From contig CAJXVR010000018.1 in assembly GCA_913061285.1 (NCBI GenBank), forward strand, positions 1 to 43,266: 43,266 nucleotides of DNA, written 5' to 3'. The position numbers were made by a program, and so were the translations under genes. Below the pieces are notes generated by a model. The model searched no databases, was not told the origin of the DNA, and worked only from the letters and a program-made list of their open reading frames with translations. Each line of letters starts with the position of its first letter. Position 1 is the first letter of the stretch. Of the stretch, positions 33,447 to 41,683 are shown piece by piece. The stretch is from an uncultured Verrucomicrobiota bacterium (GTDB taxonomy: Bacteria; Verrucomicrobiota; Verrucomicrobiia; Limisphaerales; AAA164-E04).

Positions 33447-33466
33447 CAGACCAACTGGTCGGTATT
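33447..33466. promoter_or_regulatory. putative TetR operator, copy 1 (before tetR)
   Basis: CAGACCAACTGGTCGGTATT shares its 14-base core ACCAACTGGTCGGT (33450-33463) exactly with copy 2 and is a near-palindrome of form ACCNACNNGTNGGT. It lies 28 bp before the tetR ATG. TTGACG at 33440-33445 is a likely -35 element, with the operator lying in the position of the spacer. This suggests autoregulation. Confidence 0.7.
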
Positions 33467-33494
33467 GGTAATAGCAGTAGACGACTTACGGATT

Positions 33495-34100
33495 ATGGTA
33501 ACTCAATCAACAGGTGCGGAAGAAACTCGAACGCGGATCATTACGACCGCCTTCAACGAGTTCTATCGCCAGGGGTTCCAAGGCGCGAGCTTGAACCGCA
33601 TTGTTGATGAGGCCTCGACAACGAAGGGAGCCTTATTTCACCATTTCAATGGAAAGGCAGATTTGGGCCATGCGGTTGTTGATGAGATTCTTTATCCCCA
33701 AGTCAAATCTGTCTGGATTGACCCGCTGAGCAAGAGTAGCCAACCCATTGAGGTTATTACCTCTATTCTCGACCATCTTCGAGAAGAGGGGTGTGAAGAT
33801 CGTCTTTGCCAGGGCTGCCCACTCAATAACCTTGCTCAAGAGATGTCTCCTTTGGACGAAGATTTTCGATTGCGATTGGAGCGTATCTACCGCGAATGGC
33901 GTGAGGCGATTGCAGGTGCCTTCGAACGTGGGATCGAAGCAGGCCAAATCAAGAAATCAGTGAAACCAAAGCAGATCGCGACATTTATGGTTGCCTGCTT
34001 TGCCGGAACTATCGGAACGGCAAAGAATGCCCAAGATCCCGAAATCATCGAATTGTCAGTAAAAGCTCTCAGGGAATACATGGAGCAATTACGAGCCTAG
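33495..34100 (+). CDS. TetR/AcrR-family transcriptional regulator
   Basis: A 201-residue repressor. The helix-turn-helix spans about 12-58: TRTRIITTAFNEFYRQGFQGASLNRIVDEASTTKGALFHHFNGKADL, the standard TetR arrangement with the recognition helix TKGALFHHF. The ligand domain contains CEDRLCQGCPLNNLAQEMSPLDE, with C100, C105 and C108; this G-C-x-L/x-N-N-L-A-x-E motif is known in one TetR C-terminal subfamily, and the three Cys could sense a thiol-reactive ligand (inference). ATG 33495 is used. Operator copies precede this gene, the next small gene and the RND operon, so it probably represses itself and an exporter. A run of eight T follows the stop. Confidence 0.93.
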   Translation: MVTQSTGAEETRTRIITTAFNEFYRQGFQGASLNRIVDEASTTKGALFHHFNGKADLGHAVVDEILYPQVKSVWIDPLSKSSQPIEVITSILDHLREEGCEDRLCQGCPLNNLAQEMSPLDEDFRLRLERIYREWREAIAGAFERGIEAGQIKKSVKPKQIATFMVACFAGTIGTAKNAQDPEIIELSVKALREYMEQLRA

Positions 34101-34118
34101 TTTTTTTTGATTATCGGA

Positions 34119-34138
34119 GATACCAACTGGTCGGTATC
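34119..34138. promoter_or_regulatory. putative TetR operator, copy 2 (before small unknown gene)
   Basis: GATACCAACTGGTCGGTATC is an imperfect palindrome with 6-base perfect outer arms (GATACC/GGTATC). Its core (34122-34135) is identical to copy 1. It lies 18 bp after tetR and 53 bp before the ATG of the small unknown gene. Confidence 0.8.
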
Positions 34139-34191
34139 TATATGACAACACCAAAACAGTAGCCACGAAGAGCCTTAAAGGCGTAAGTAAA

Positions 34192-34503
34192 ATGAAAGAA
34201 TCCTACCATTGGAGTAAGAATGAAGAGCAAACCGGAGAGAAGTCAGCGGCGCTGCTACTGGCGAAATCACGAACCACCCCTAGTGTGGCTCAACTCTGGG
34301 GCAGTGTTCCTGAGGAACCCCTTGAGAAACGGATGTTTGAAGCAGCTGCCTCGGAGGCTCTAAGTCTGGCATGGAGTTCCAAGGGCGAGGCGGAATCGTA
34401 TCAGATCTTACTCGAAGCCAAGGTTAGGGAAGCAAAGCGATATGTGCGTCGGCAGCGATCGATTCTTGGAAAGACGGAACAAGTTTTCGCTACAGCTTTT
34501 TAA
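34192..34503 (+). CDS. small helical protein of unknown function in TetR regulon
   Basis: A 103-residue protein, Glu/Lys/Ala-rich and probably all-helical, without signal peptide or membrane segment. Visible stretches are EKRMFEAAASEALSLAWSSKGEAESYQILLEAKVREAKRYVRRQRSILG. I do not recognise it. The operator copy 53 bp upstream and its place between tetR and the RND operon suggest that it belongs to the same response, perhaps as an adaptor or sensor; this is inference. Confidence 0.65.
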   Translation: MKESYHWSKNEEQTGEKSAALLLAKSRTTPSVAQLWGSVPEEPLEKRMFEAAASEALSLAWSSKGEAESYQILLEAKVREAKRYVRRQRSILGKTEQVFATAF

Positions 34504-34591
34504 ATGACATGACTTTAATCAGATCAAATCTCGGGGATCCGTTTTTCTTGTGGAAGAACAACTTTGATCCGATGATCAGGGAAATAAATAT

Positions 34592-35047
34592 ATGACGAAC
34601 GAAGAGAAACTGCAGTTGTTGGCTCCCGATTTAAGCAAATCCTTTCCGCGGAGCCCGCGCGAGACTTTCGCCGGATATGTGATCGCGGGACGGATGCTGG
34701 ACAAATGTCGGGCAGTGATCGCTGAAACTAATGACGGCTATCATTTTGATTGTCCATTGGACAATCAGTTTTTGTCCTTTGCTGAGATTGATCCAACGGA
34801 GTTTAAAGAATTCGTAGCGACAGGAGCGGATGACGCCGCCGTAGAGAGCTGGATTACTGAAAATGCCAAGCCGCGTGAGCGCAGCGAGATCATCAAATGG
34901 AACAATAAGATGAGAGAAACCAAGATCTCCGACCTGCCTGATGCGGCTCAGGAATTTCTTGAAGGCTACATTCCGCAATTCGTTCCGAAGAACAGGCCGG
35001 TCTATCGGTGGTTCGATGTTTACGACCTTGAGGAGCAGCGCATATAG
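34592..35047 (+). CDS. DUF5069-domain protein (second copy)
   Basis: A 151-residue protein with the other well-known DUF5069 opening: DLSKSFPRSPRETFAGYVIAGRMLDKCRAV, followed by FDCPLDNQFLSFAEIDPTEFKEFV. AGGGA precedes ATG 34592 by nine bases. It differs clearly from the first DUF5069 protein at 32234-32677 (different N-terminal block). It lies between the small unknown gene and the RND operon, with 88 bp upstream and no operator of its own seen. Function unknown. Confidence 0.8.
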   Translation: MTNEEKLQLLAPDLSKSFPRSPRETFAGYVIAGRMLDKCRAVIAETNDGYHFDCPLDNQFLSFAEIDPTEFKEFVATGADDAAVESWITENAKPRERSEIIKWNNKMRETKISDLPDAAQEFLEGYIPQFVPKNRPVYRWFDVYDLEEQRI

Positions 35048-35118
35048 AGAAATAGCGCTAGCTTCGGCTGCGACTCGCTTACAGGGTTATGCTCGCGATG
35101 AAGAGGAATGGTGTCGGC

Positions 35119-35148
35119 TTAACTGTCATACCGACTAGTTGGTATGAT
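35119..35148 (+). promoter_or_regulatory. RND operon promoter with TetR operator in the spacer (copy 3 at 35127-35146)
   Basis: TTAACT (35119-35124, four of six to TTGACA) and TATGAT (35143-35148, five of six to TATAAT) are 18 bases apart. CATACCGACTAGTTGGTATG (35127-35146), a near-perfect palindrome with only the A/G and T/C pair breaking symmetry, fills the spacer and overlaps the -10. It shares ACCNACNNGTNGGT with the two other copies. Binding here would block RNA polymerase. The RND ATG lies 38 bp beyond the -10. Confidence 0.78.
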
Positions 35149-35186
35149 TAGCATCATCAGCGCAATAATAAATTTGAAACGATAAG

Positions 35187-37574
35187 ATGAGTGAATTGAA
35201 AACAAACAGATCACAATCGGACCCGGGATGGGGTGCGGCGTTTGGGCGCTGGGTGCTGCGATGGAAATGGTTGGTTCTTCTGGTATCCCTAGCTGTCGTA
35301 ATCGGAGTGGGGGCCGGGGCAGGTAAGGTCAGGATGAAGAATGACTACCGAGTCTTCTTTGGCGATGACAATCCCCAACTAAAGTCGTTTGAAGCGCTTC
35401 AGGCAATTTATACGAAGGATGACAACGTCTTATTCGTCTTGGAGCACGCCGAAAATGAGGTTTTCTCACCCGAGTTTCTTTCTGCTGTTCAAAAAGTGAC
35501 TGAGGAAGCATGGAAACTTCCCTTCGCCACCCGGGTTGATTCAGTGACAAACTTTCAACATTCATATGCCGAAGAGGATGATCTGATCGTTGGCGATCTT
35601 GTCGAGTCGCCTAATGAGATGAGCGCGGCTCAGCTGGCGGCCGTCCGGGACGTCGCCATGGGGGAACCGATGCTGCGGGATCGACTGGTTGGGGACAATA
35701 AGCGGGTCGTCGGCATCAACGCGATACTGACCCTACCTGAGAAGGATCCTAATGAGGCTGTCCAAGCGGCTACGGCGGCACGAGCACTTGTGACCGAATT
35801 CAATAAAACCTATCCGGAGTACAAAGTGTATCTCACCGGAATGGTGATGCTGAACAACGCATTCGCGGAATCGAGTATTCGTGACATGACCACGGTGGTC
35901 CCTCTGATGTACTTGGGGATCATGGCGACAACGTTCTTCTTGTTGCGATCCATCTCCGGGACCATTGGAGCTTTTCTTGTGATCATATTTTCATCGGCCG
36001 TTGCGATGGGGTTCATGGGCCTGATTGGATTCCCGATGACACCTCCATCAGCAACCGCTCCAACGATTATCACCACGCTCGCTATCGCGGATAGTATTCA
36101 TATTCTCGTCAGTCTGATGTTCTATATGCGCCAGGGATTGTCCAAGAATGACGCTATTGTGGAGAGTTTGCGGGTTAATTTTCAGCCCGTTTTTCTAACG
36201 AGTCTTACCACCGCAATCGGTTTCCTCAGCATGAATTTTAGTGACGCCCCTCCGTTTCGTCACCTTGGCAATGTCGTGGCCGTTGGGGTCGCTGCCGCAT
36301 GGTTCTTTTCTATTGGATTCTTGCCGGCCTTATTAGCCTTGCTGCCGATTCGATCAAGAAGTGTTAAAGAAAGCGCTGGATCACGATTCGATACCTGGGT
36401 CGATTTTCTTGTGAGACGTCGGAGTGCTACCTTGTGGAGCTCTGTCGCGTTTGTGGTCTTTGTCGCAGCATTTATTCCCAAGATTAGTTTGGATGATCGC
36501 TGGGTTGACTACTTTGCTAAAAGTATCTCGTTTCGAACAGATACCGATTTTACGGTCGAAGAGCTGACCGGAATCTACAACCTGGAGTATTCGGTCGGTG
36601 CCAACGAGAGTGGAGGGATCAGTGAACCAGAATACTTGAACTATCTTGATACCTTCACAACATGGTTGCGAGATCAGGACGAGGTTCTACAGGTGGTGAC
36701 CTTGTCTGACACCTTGAAGCGTCTAAACAAGAATCTGAACGCTGATCAGGCCGAATTCTATCGTATTCCAGAGTCGCGTGACTTGGCGGCACAATATCTG
36801 TTGCTCTTCGAAATGTCGCTACCATATGGGTTGGACTTAAATAATCAGATCAATGTTGATAAGTCTGCTAGCCGGCTTACGGTCTCGCTGGCGGACACAT
36901 CGACGGCTGATCTTCGAGCATTTATTGACCGAGCTGCGGCTTGGCAGGCAGCCAACTTCCCGGATTACATGATTGCCGAGGCCTCTAGCCCGTCGGTGAT
37001 GTTTGCCCACATTTCCAAGCGGAATATTGATAGTATGTTAGGAGGGACCGCATTAGCCGTTCTCTTGATTTCGGCGATTCTCGCCTTTGCCTTGCGGAGC
37101 GCGCGCTACGGGGCGATCAGTCTTGTCCCTAATTTTGTGCCAGCGATTCTTGGTTTCGGAGCTTGGGGAGCTCTGGTAGGGAGCATTGGAATGTCGCTGT
37201 CAATCGTCACCGGAATGACCCTAGGAATTGTGGTGGATGATACGGTTCATTTTCTGACCAAGTATCTCCGGGCTCGCCGAGAGCAAGGCCTCGATGCCGA
37301 GGGAGCCGTGCGTTACGCCTTCCACTCTGTGGGGCGGGCTCTGGTGACGACCACCATCATCCTCGTAATTGGGTTTAGCGTACTGAGTTTCTCGCCGTTT
37401 CGACTGAATTCATGGATGGGACAGTTAACGGCGATCGTCATCAGCTTTGCCCTGATAGCTGATTTCATTCTGCTTCCAGCAATATTGCTTACCTTTGACC
37501 GGAAGCGAAAAGTTAGGGACACTAAGAATCGAGAAAAGAGCGGTGGCTCTGCGCTTGAGTCTGCGACCTCTTAA
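35187..37574 (+). CDS. RND-superfamily exporter (MMPL/HpnN-like)
   Basis: A 795-residue inner-membrane transporter with the RND layout: a first TM helix (LVLLVSLAVVIGVGAGAG), a periplasmic loop (about 50-215), five or six TM helices, a second loop (about 415-610), and a second TM bundle. Duplicated motif regions DSIHILVSLMFYMRQG and DDTVHFLTKYLRARREQG mark the two halves, and the MMPL/SSD-type arrangement fits lipid or hydrophobic-compound export driven by protons. It is followed after 19 bp by a LolA-like gene and then an outer-membrane barrel. Regulated by the operator in its promoter. Substrate is unknown. Confidence 0.9.
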   Translation: MSELKTNRSQSDPGWGAAFGRWVLRWKWLVLLVSLAVVIGVGAGAGKVRMKNDYRVFFGDDNPQLKSFEALQAIYTKDDNVLFVLEHAENEVFSPEFLSAVQKVTEEAWKLPFATRVDSVTNFQHSYAEEDDLIVGDLVESPNEMSAAQLAAVRDVAMGEPMLRDRLVGDNKRVVGINAILTLPEKDPNEAVQAATAARALVTEFNKTYPEYKVYLTGMVMLNNAFAESSIRDMTTVVPLMYLGIMATTFFLLRSISGTIGAFLVIIFSSAVAMGFMGLIGFPMTPPSATAPTIITTLAIADSIHILVSLMFYMRQGLSKNDAIVESLRVNFQPVFLTSLTTAIGFLSMNFSDAPPFRHLGNVVAVGVAAAWFFSIGFLPALLALLPIRSRSVKESAGSRFDTWVDFLVRRRSATLWSSVAFVVFVAAFIPKISLDDRWVDYFAKSISFRTDTDFTVEELTGIYNLEYSVGANESGGISEPEYLNYLDTFTTWLRDQDEVLQVVTLSDTLKRLNKNLNADQAEFYRIPESRDLAAQYLLLFEMSLPYGLDLNNQINVDKSASRLTVSLADTSTADLRAFIDRAAAWQAANFPDYMIAEASSPSVMFAHISKRNIDSMLGGTALAVLLISAILAFALRSARYGAISLVPNFVPAILGFGAWGALVGSIGMSLSIVTGMTLGIVVDDTVHFLTKYLRARREQGLDAEGAVRYAFHSVGRALVTTTIILVIGFSVLSFSPFRLNSWMGQLTAIVISFALIADFILLPAILLTFDRKRKVRDTKNREKSGGSALESATS

Positions 37575-37593
37575 TTTTCAAAATATGATCACT

Positions 37594-38400
37594 ATGAAAC
37601 ATCAACGATTACTGGCGTTTGCCATTGGAGCTGCCGCCGCTTTATCGGTTCAAGCCGAATTGACCTTCGCCCCAAATGAGACCGCTCAACAGAAGGGCTT
37701 GAAGATTGCTCAGGCCGTCGACCAACGCGATGAAGGGTGGGGGGACTGGTCTGCTGATGCGGAAATGGTACTCAAGAACCGGCACGGCCAAGAGAGTCGC
37801 CGACTCATGCGAATGGAGGCCCTGGAACAGGAGTCCGATGGTGATAAAAGGATCATTGTTTTCCGTGAGCCAAGGGATGTAAAAGGAACCGCATTCCTCG
37901 TGTTTACCAAGAAAGTTGGGAATGACGATCAATGGCTTTATCTCCCTGCACTGAAACGAGTGAAGCGTATCTCTTCCAGCAATAAGTCCGGTCCCTTTGT
38001 CGGAAGCGAATTCGCTTATGAGGACCTATCGTCCCAAGAAGTTGAGAAATACACCTATCGCTTTCTACGAGAGGAAGAACTCGCCGGACAGAACTGCTAC
38101 GTGATTGAGAGAGTTCCCGTCGACAAGAAGTCGGGTTACACCAAGCAAATCGCCTGGTTTGACACGAGCGAGTATCGGAATCTCAAGACGGAGTATTACG
38201 ATCGAAAAGGCGAACTCTTAAAGACCTTTGTTGCTCATGGTTACCAATCTTACGGCAAGAATTACTGGCGGGCGGATCGTTTTGAGATGATTAATTCACA
38301 GACCGGTAAGTCCACGGCGCTGATTTGGGAGAATTACGTCTTCACGAAAGGCCTTAATGATCGAGATTTTGATAAGAACCGATTGAAGCGGGCTCGTTAG
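37594..38400 (+). CDS. exported LolA-like outer-membrane lipoprotein-sorting-type protein
   Basis: A 268-residue secreted protein. ATG 37594 (or 37585) begins a clear signal peptide (LLAFAIGAAAALSVQAE). The mature part has the LolA-like beta fold of the 'outer membrane lipoprotein-sorting protein' family seen beside RND exporters: MRMEALEQESDGDKRIIVFREPRDVKGTAFLVF, DDQWLYLPALKRVKRISSSNKSGPFVGSEFAYEDLS and a DNRAFT-like ending. It would carry lipid or lipoprotein across the periplasm between the exporter and the outer membrane. Its stop is one base before the ATG of the next gene. Confidence 0.87.
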   Translation: MKHQRLLAFAIGAAAALSVQAELTFAPNETAQQKGLKIAQAVDQRDEGWGDWSADAEMVLKNRHGQESRRLMRMEALEQESDGDKRIIVFREPRDVKGTAFLVFTKKVGNDDQWLYLPALKRVKRISSSNKSGPFVGSEFAYEDLSSQEVEKYTYRFLREEELAGQNCYVIERVPVDKKSGYTKQIAWFDTSEYRNLKTEYYDRKGELLKTFVAHGYQSYGKNYWRADRFEMINSQTGKSTALIWENYVFTKGLNDRDFDKNRLKRAR

Positions 38401-38401
38401 A

Positions 38402-39652
38402 ATGAGTGACTTTCGTCTATCTATTGGTCTCACTCGCTTGTTTTGCATCTGTTTCGTAGCGGCTAGTACAACGGTCCACGGACAAGAAGAGATAGAAGTC
38501 CCTGGCATTTGGGATGAGTGGGATGTTTCCGGTTTTCTTGAGGCCGAAGTCAGAGGTTTTCTTGATTCTCCCAAGTATGCTCGGCAACGAGGAACGACCG
38601 GTTTATCACTTGCCCTCGAGCCAGAGTTCTTCCGGGAATGGAGCGACGGTCAATGGGCCTTTGAGATGACGCCGTTTGGTCGCTATGATGGGGTTGATTC
38701 GGAGCGTAGCCATGTTGATCTTCGTGAGTTCTACTTTCATCGAGTCTCGGATCAGTGGGAGCTGCGATTTGGTGTGAGCAAGGTGTTCTGGGGAGTGACA
38801 GAGTCTCAGCATCTTGTCGATGTCATTAACCAAACGGACTTGGTCGAGAACCTTGATATGGAAGATAAACTCGGCCAGCCTATGATCAACGTCTCCTGGG
38901 TGACCGATTCGGCGGGTGTGTTTGATTTCTTTTATCTTCCGTATTTTCGCGAACGGACGTTTCCGGGGGCGAAGGGGCGTCTGCGATGGGATCCGACGGT
39001 TGATGTGGATGCGCCGGTCTATGAATCAAGTCTCGAGGAGTGGCATCCCGATGTGGCCCTGCGCTGGTCAAATACCTTTGGGGATCTGGATCTTGGACTC
39101 GGTTTCTTCAGGGGGACGAGTCGTGATCCGCTGTTCACACCTCAGGTTGCCCCCGGAAGAGAACCGGTCCTACGACCGGTTTACAATCTTATGAGTCAGC
39201 TTGGGCTTGATGCTCAATGGACTCGCGATGCGTGGTTACTGAAGTTTGAAGGGATCTATCGCGATGGGAGGGGACAGCACTACGGAGCGCTCGTATCTGG
39301 CTTTGAGTATTCCCTCTATGGGATTCTTAATACGAGCGCGGATCTAGGACTGCTCGCAGAATATCATTATGATAGTAGGACGGATGAGGCCCTGACCCCT
39401 TTCAATCGGGATGTCTTTGCGGGAGTCCGCCTTGCTTTGAATGACACTCAAGATACGGCGCTGCTTGCCGGTGGCGTCTTTGACCACAACACAGCTGCGT
39501 CGTCGGTTCGATTTGAATTCGAACGACGACTGGGGGACAAATATTTTGTATCCCTCGAAGGGCAATGGTTTGCGAATGTCGTGGAACGCGATTTGACGAG
39601 CTTCTTTAGCGATGACAGTTTCGTTCAACTGGCGCTCCGTCGCTACTTCTAG
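38402..39652 (+). CDS. probable outer-membrane beta-barrel protein of RND operon
   Basis: A 416-residue exported protein with a signal peptide (LFCICFVAASTTVHGQ), many alternating strands and a C-terminal Phe (ALRRYF), the classic ending of outer-membrane barrels. WDVSGFLEAEVRGF, WELRFGVSKVFWGVTESQHLVDVINQTD and the many aromatic strand ends recall DUF1302-type or alginate-export-type barrels; the exact family is not certain. The tight junction with the LolA-like gene and RND gene gives a complete inner membrane, periplasm, outer membrane route. It converges on a glycosyltransferase gene with only 8 bp between. Confidence 0.8.
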   Translation: MSDFRLSIGLTRLFCICFVAASTTVHGQEEIEVPGIWDEWDVSGFLEAEVRGFLDSPKYARQRGTTGLSLALEPEFFREWSDGQWAFEMTPFGRYDGVDSERSHVDLREFYFHRVSDQWELRFGVSKVFWGVTESQHLVDVINQTDLVENLDMEDKLGQPMINVSWVTDSAGVFDFFYLPYFRERTFPGAKGRLRWDPTVDVDAPVYESSLEEWHPDVALRWSNTFGDLDLGLGFFRGTSRDPLFTPQVAPGREPVLRPVYNLMSQLGLDAQWTRDAWLLKFEGIYRDGRGQHYGALVSGFEYSLYGILNTSADLGLLAEYHYDSRTDEALTPFNRDVFAGVRLALNDTQDTALLAGGVFDHNTAASSVRFEFERRLGDKYFVSLEGQWFANVVERDLTSFFSDDSFVQLALRRYF

Positions 39653-39660
39653 GAGCTGCG

Positions 39661-40872
39661 TTACTTTGATGCGATCGGCGTCGCATTGAAAAAGGCTCTT
39701 GGGGCCCATCGTTTCAGGAGCCCAAAGGGAAGTGTGTCAGCGAGAAAGAAGGGTCTGTGGGAAGCGAAGTTCTTTGAGATTTTGGGCTTTGAAACGATTC
39801 GATTGAAAAAGGCCATGAACTGTTCGTGATAGGCTTCCGGAGAATGGTTGAGGGCGATCTTGCGGCATCGCTCTCGGCTAGCTTGGATCGAGTTGTCATC
39901 GCGAGTCGACCAGGACTGAATGGTTCCGGCAATGGACTCCCAATCTTCAGGCGCGTAGATTAGTGAGGGATCAATCTGATTTACAATAAGATCGCCGCCG
40001 CTACCGATTCGCGGGAAAATGGGAATATTACCCGCACTCATGGCTTCGATCATAGCGAGCGGTGAACCTTCGTGGTCGCTGGTGTAGAGGACAAAATCCC
40101 ACTGTGACATTATCTTCCAATATTCGTCGCCGGAACGACGCCCGAGAAATCTCACTGGCGAGTCCTTGGGGAACCGGTCCGGTAGGCTTTGGCTAGCATC
40201 TCCATTACCGAGAAACTGGAGCTCGCAGTCAATACCGTGTTTCTGTAACACGGCGAGAAGCTGGGGGAACCGGTCAACGCGTTTTTGCGCGTAATCGAGG
40301 CGTCCGACAAACCCAATAACAATTCGCCGCTCGTTCATCGGTGCCCGGCGGCTTGCATGATTCTCGGGCGCTATCTTGGCTGGGACGGGCAAGTGGACGA
40401 CCCGAGATCGATCCATTTCCGGAAGATGACGGAGGACGTCTTCTGCGATTGCTTCGCTATCACAGAAGACGCCATCGAGACTGCCACGCAGCTTTTGGAG
40501 CTGGTAATCCAGATGAGGCCACTGCGAATGAACGGCGCCGATTCGTCTTAGGGGAGCGCCATCAAACTCACCCAGGAATGCGAGCCCCCAAAGATCATGA
40601 TAGATCGGGATATCATACTTGCTTGAATCCTCATGCCGTGCGAAGGCCTGTCTGGCTTTTCGTATCGAATGGCGTCCCGTGAGCCCGAGTCCGTCAATGG
40701 TTCCCAGCCCTGGTTTTTCCTTCGGCTCGTCGAAGAAGGCGAGAAGGGAGGAGTCGAGATTTGCCTTTGGATCGAGGTCGAGGTGAGATTGGATAATGGA
40801 CTGTACGCCACCAAGGGAACTGAAATGTGTGAAGTAATGCCGGAGGCGGAGGCGAGAATGCGTTGGCGACAT
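39661..40872 (-). CDS. family GT4 glycosyltransferase
   Basis: A 403-residue GT-B-fold enzyme. The N-terminal Rossmann half has FTHFSSLGGVQSIIQSHL; the C-terminal half starts at IVIGFVGRLDYAQKRVDRFPQLLAVLQ and contains the sugar-nucleotide site DHEGSPLAMIEAMSAGNIPIFPRIGSGGDLI, the E-x7-E motif of GT4. It transfers a sugar from an NDP-sugar to a polysaccharide, lipid or protein acceptor. No other capsule or LPS genes are near, so its acceptor is unknown. It is divergent from the Tudor-like gene. Confidence 0.9.
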   Translation of the reverse strand: MSPTHSRLRLRHYFTHFSSLGGVQSIIQSHLDLDPKANLDSSLLAFFDEPKEKPGLGTIDGLGLTGRHSIRKARQAFARHEDSSKYDIPIYHDLWGLAFLGEFDGAPLRRIGAVHSQWPHLDYQLQKLRGSLDGVFCDSEAIAEDVLRHLPEMDRSRVVHLPVPAKIAPENHASRRAPMNERRIVIGFVGRLDYAQKRVDRFPQLLAVLQKHGIDCELQFLGNGDASQSLPDRFPKDSPVRFLGRRSGDEYWKIMSQWDFVLYTSDHEGSPLAMIEAMSAGNIPIFPRIGSGGDLIVNQIDPSLIYAPEDWESIAGTIQSWSTRDDNSIQASRERCRKIALNHSPEAYHEQFMAFFNRIVSKPKISKNFASHRPFFLADTLPFGLLKRWAPRAFFNATPIASK

Positions 40873-41098
40873 CGGTGTTCTTATTGAGACTCGTGCGCAG
40901 CTGCCCCTCTTAGTCTGGATTCACAGTCGCCGGCTTTCATGACCAGCAAGGTTGTAGCGTTGTCTGAGACCTTTTCGCAATGCAATTTCTGAGAGATTGT
41001 GCGGATTGAACGAGCACCGCTTAGCTTGTAATGAAATTCTTTGGTATCTTCGTGAGTTTTTTCTGGATCTGACTCAACGATTCCTCTCTTTTGGTTGG
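40873..41098. other. divergent intergenic region, no clear element
   Basis: The 226 bp between the GT4 gene and the Tudor-like gene should hold both promoters. TTGAAC (41006-41011) and TGTAAT (41027-41032) are a weak pair with only 15 bases between. No hairpin or coding region is supported; the ORF running through it lacks recognisable features. Confidence 0.4.
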
Positions 41099-41662
41099 AT
41101 GTCGTTGCAACCTGAAGAGATGCGGATCGGAATGCGTGTGAAACACCCACAGGCAGGCATTGGGATTGTTCGCTCGATCGGAGAGAATGTTGCCGAAATT
41201 CGATTTGATGAGGGAACTCGGAGAATTAGCCCGCAGACGAGCGAGCTTGAGATCGTTGATGACGTTCCGAGCGTGGCTGTTGGGGAAGAAGGATCGGCGA
41301 GTGTTCCCGTTGATCAGATCATTCGAGATACCGTCGATGAAGTGTTGGCTGGGCTTAATATCGAGCAGGAAACTCGAGTGTTTGATGGTCTAGCCGCTCG
41401 ATGGAAAGCAGGCAAACTCGTGTTGCATCCTGCGGATTCCAATCAACAATCGAAGGAAGTGGATATCGAAACCTTCTTTCACAAGATTGTCATGATGCGT
41501 AACAATCTGCGGACACTGGAGCAAAAAGTGAACACAAATACAACGCTCAGCGAAGGCGAGAAGTTTGAACTTCAGCAGTACATTACCCGGTGCTATGGTT
41601 CAATGACCACCTTCAATGTCCTCTTCCACTCGAAAGAGGATCAGTTCCGCAGCAAGAGCTAG
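41099..41662 (+). CDS. unknown protein with N-terminal Tudor/CarD-like domain
   Basis: A 187-residue protein with no signal peptide. Residues about 7-52 (EMRIGMRVKHPQAGIGIVRSIGENVAEIRFDEGTRRISPQTSELEIV) form an SH3-like barrel of the sort at the ends of UvrD/PcrA and CarD proteins, where it contacts RNA polymerase. The remainder is helical and contains KEVDIETFFHKIVMMRNNLRTLEQKVN, a likely short coiled coil. I do not recognise the full-length family; it may be a verrucomicrobial transcription-associated factor. ATG 41099 is chosen; the frame is open to 40997 without a good start, and a later ATG at 41120 is also possible. Confidence 0.7.
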   Translation: MSLQPEEMRIGMRVKHPQAGIGIVRSIGENVAEIRFDEGTRRISPQTSELEIVDDVPSVAVGEEGSASVPVDQIIRDTVDEVLAGLNIEQETRVFDGLAARWKAGKLVLHPADSNQQSKEVDIETFFHKIVMMRNNLRTLEQKVNTNTTLSEGEKFELQQYITRCYGSMTTFNVLFHSKEDQFRSKS

Positions 41663-41683
41663 AATCTTTGCGCGAAGCGGCGC

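Noticed and set aside
39669-39686. Hairpin ATGCGA...TCGCAT between the barrel and GT4 genes
   Set aside because: Only six base pairs, lies inside the GT4 coding region and has no T-tract on the needed strand.
40881-41150. 89-residue minus-strand ORF in the divergent gap
   Set aside because: It overlaps the start of the Tudor-like gene and has no recognisable features.
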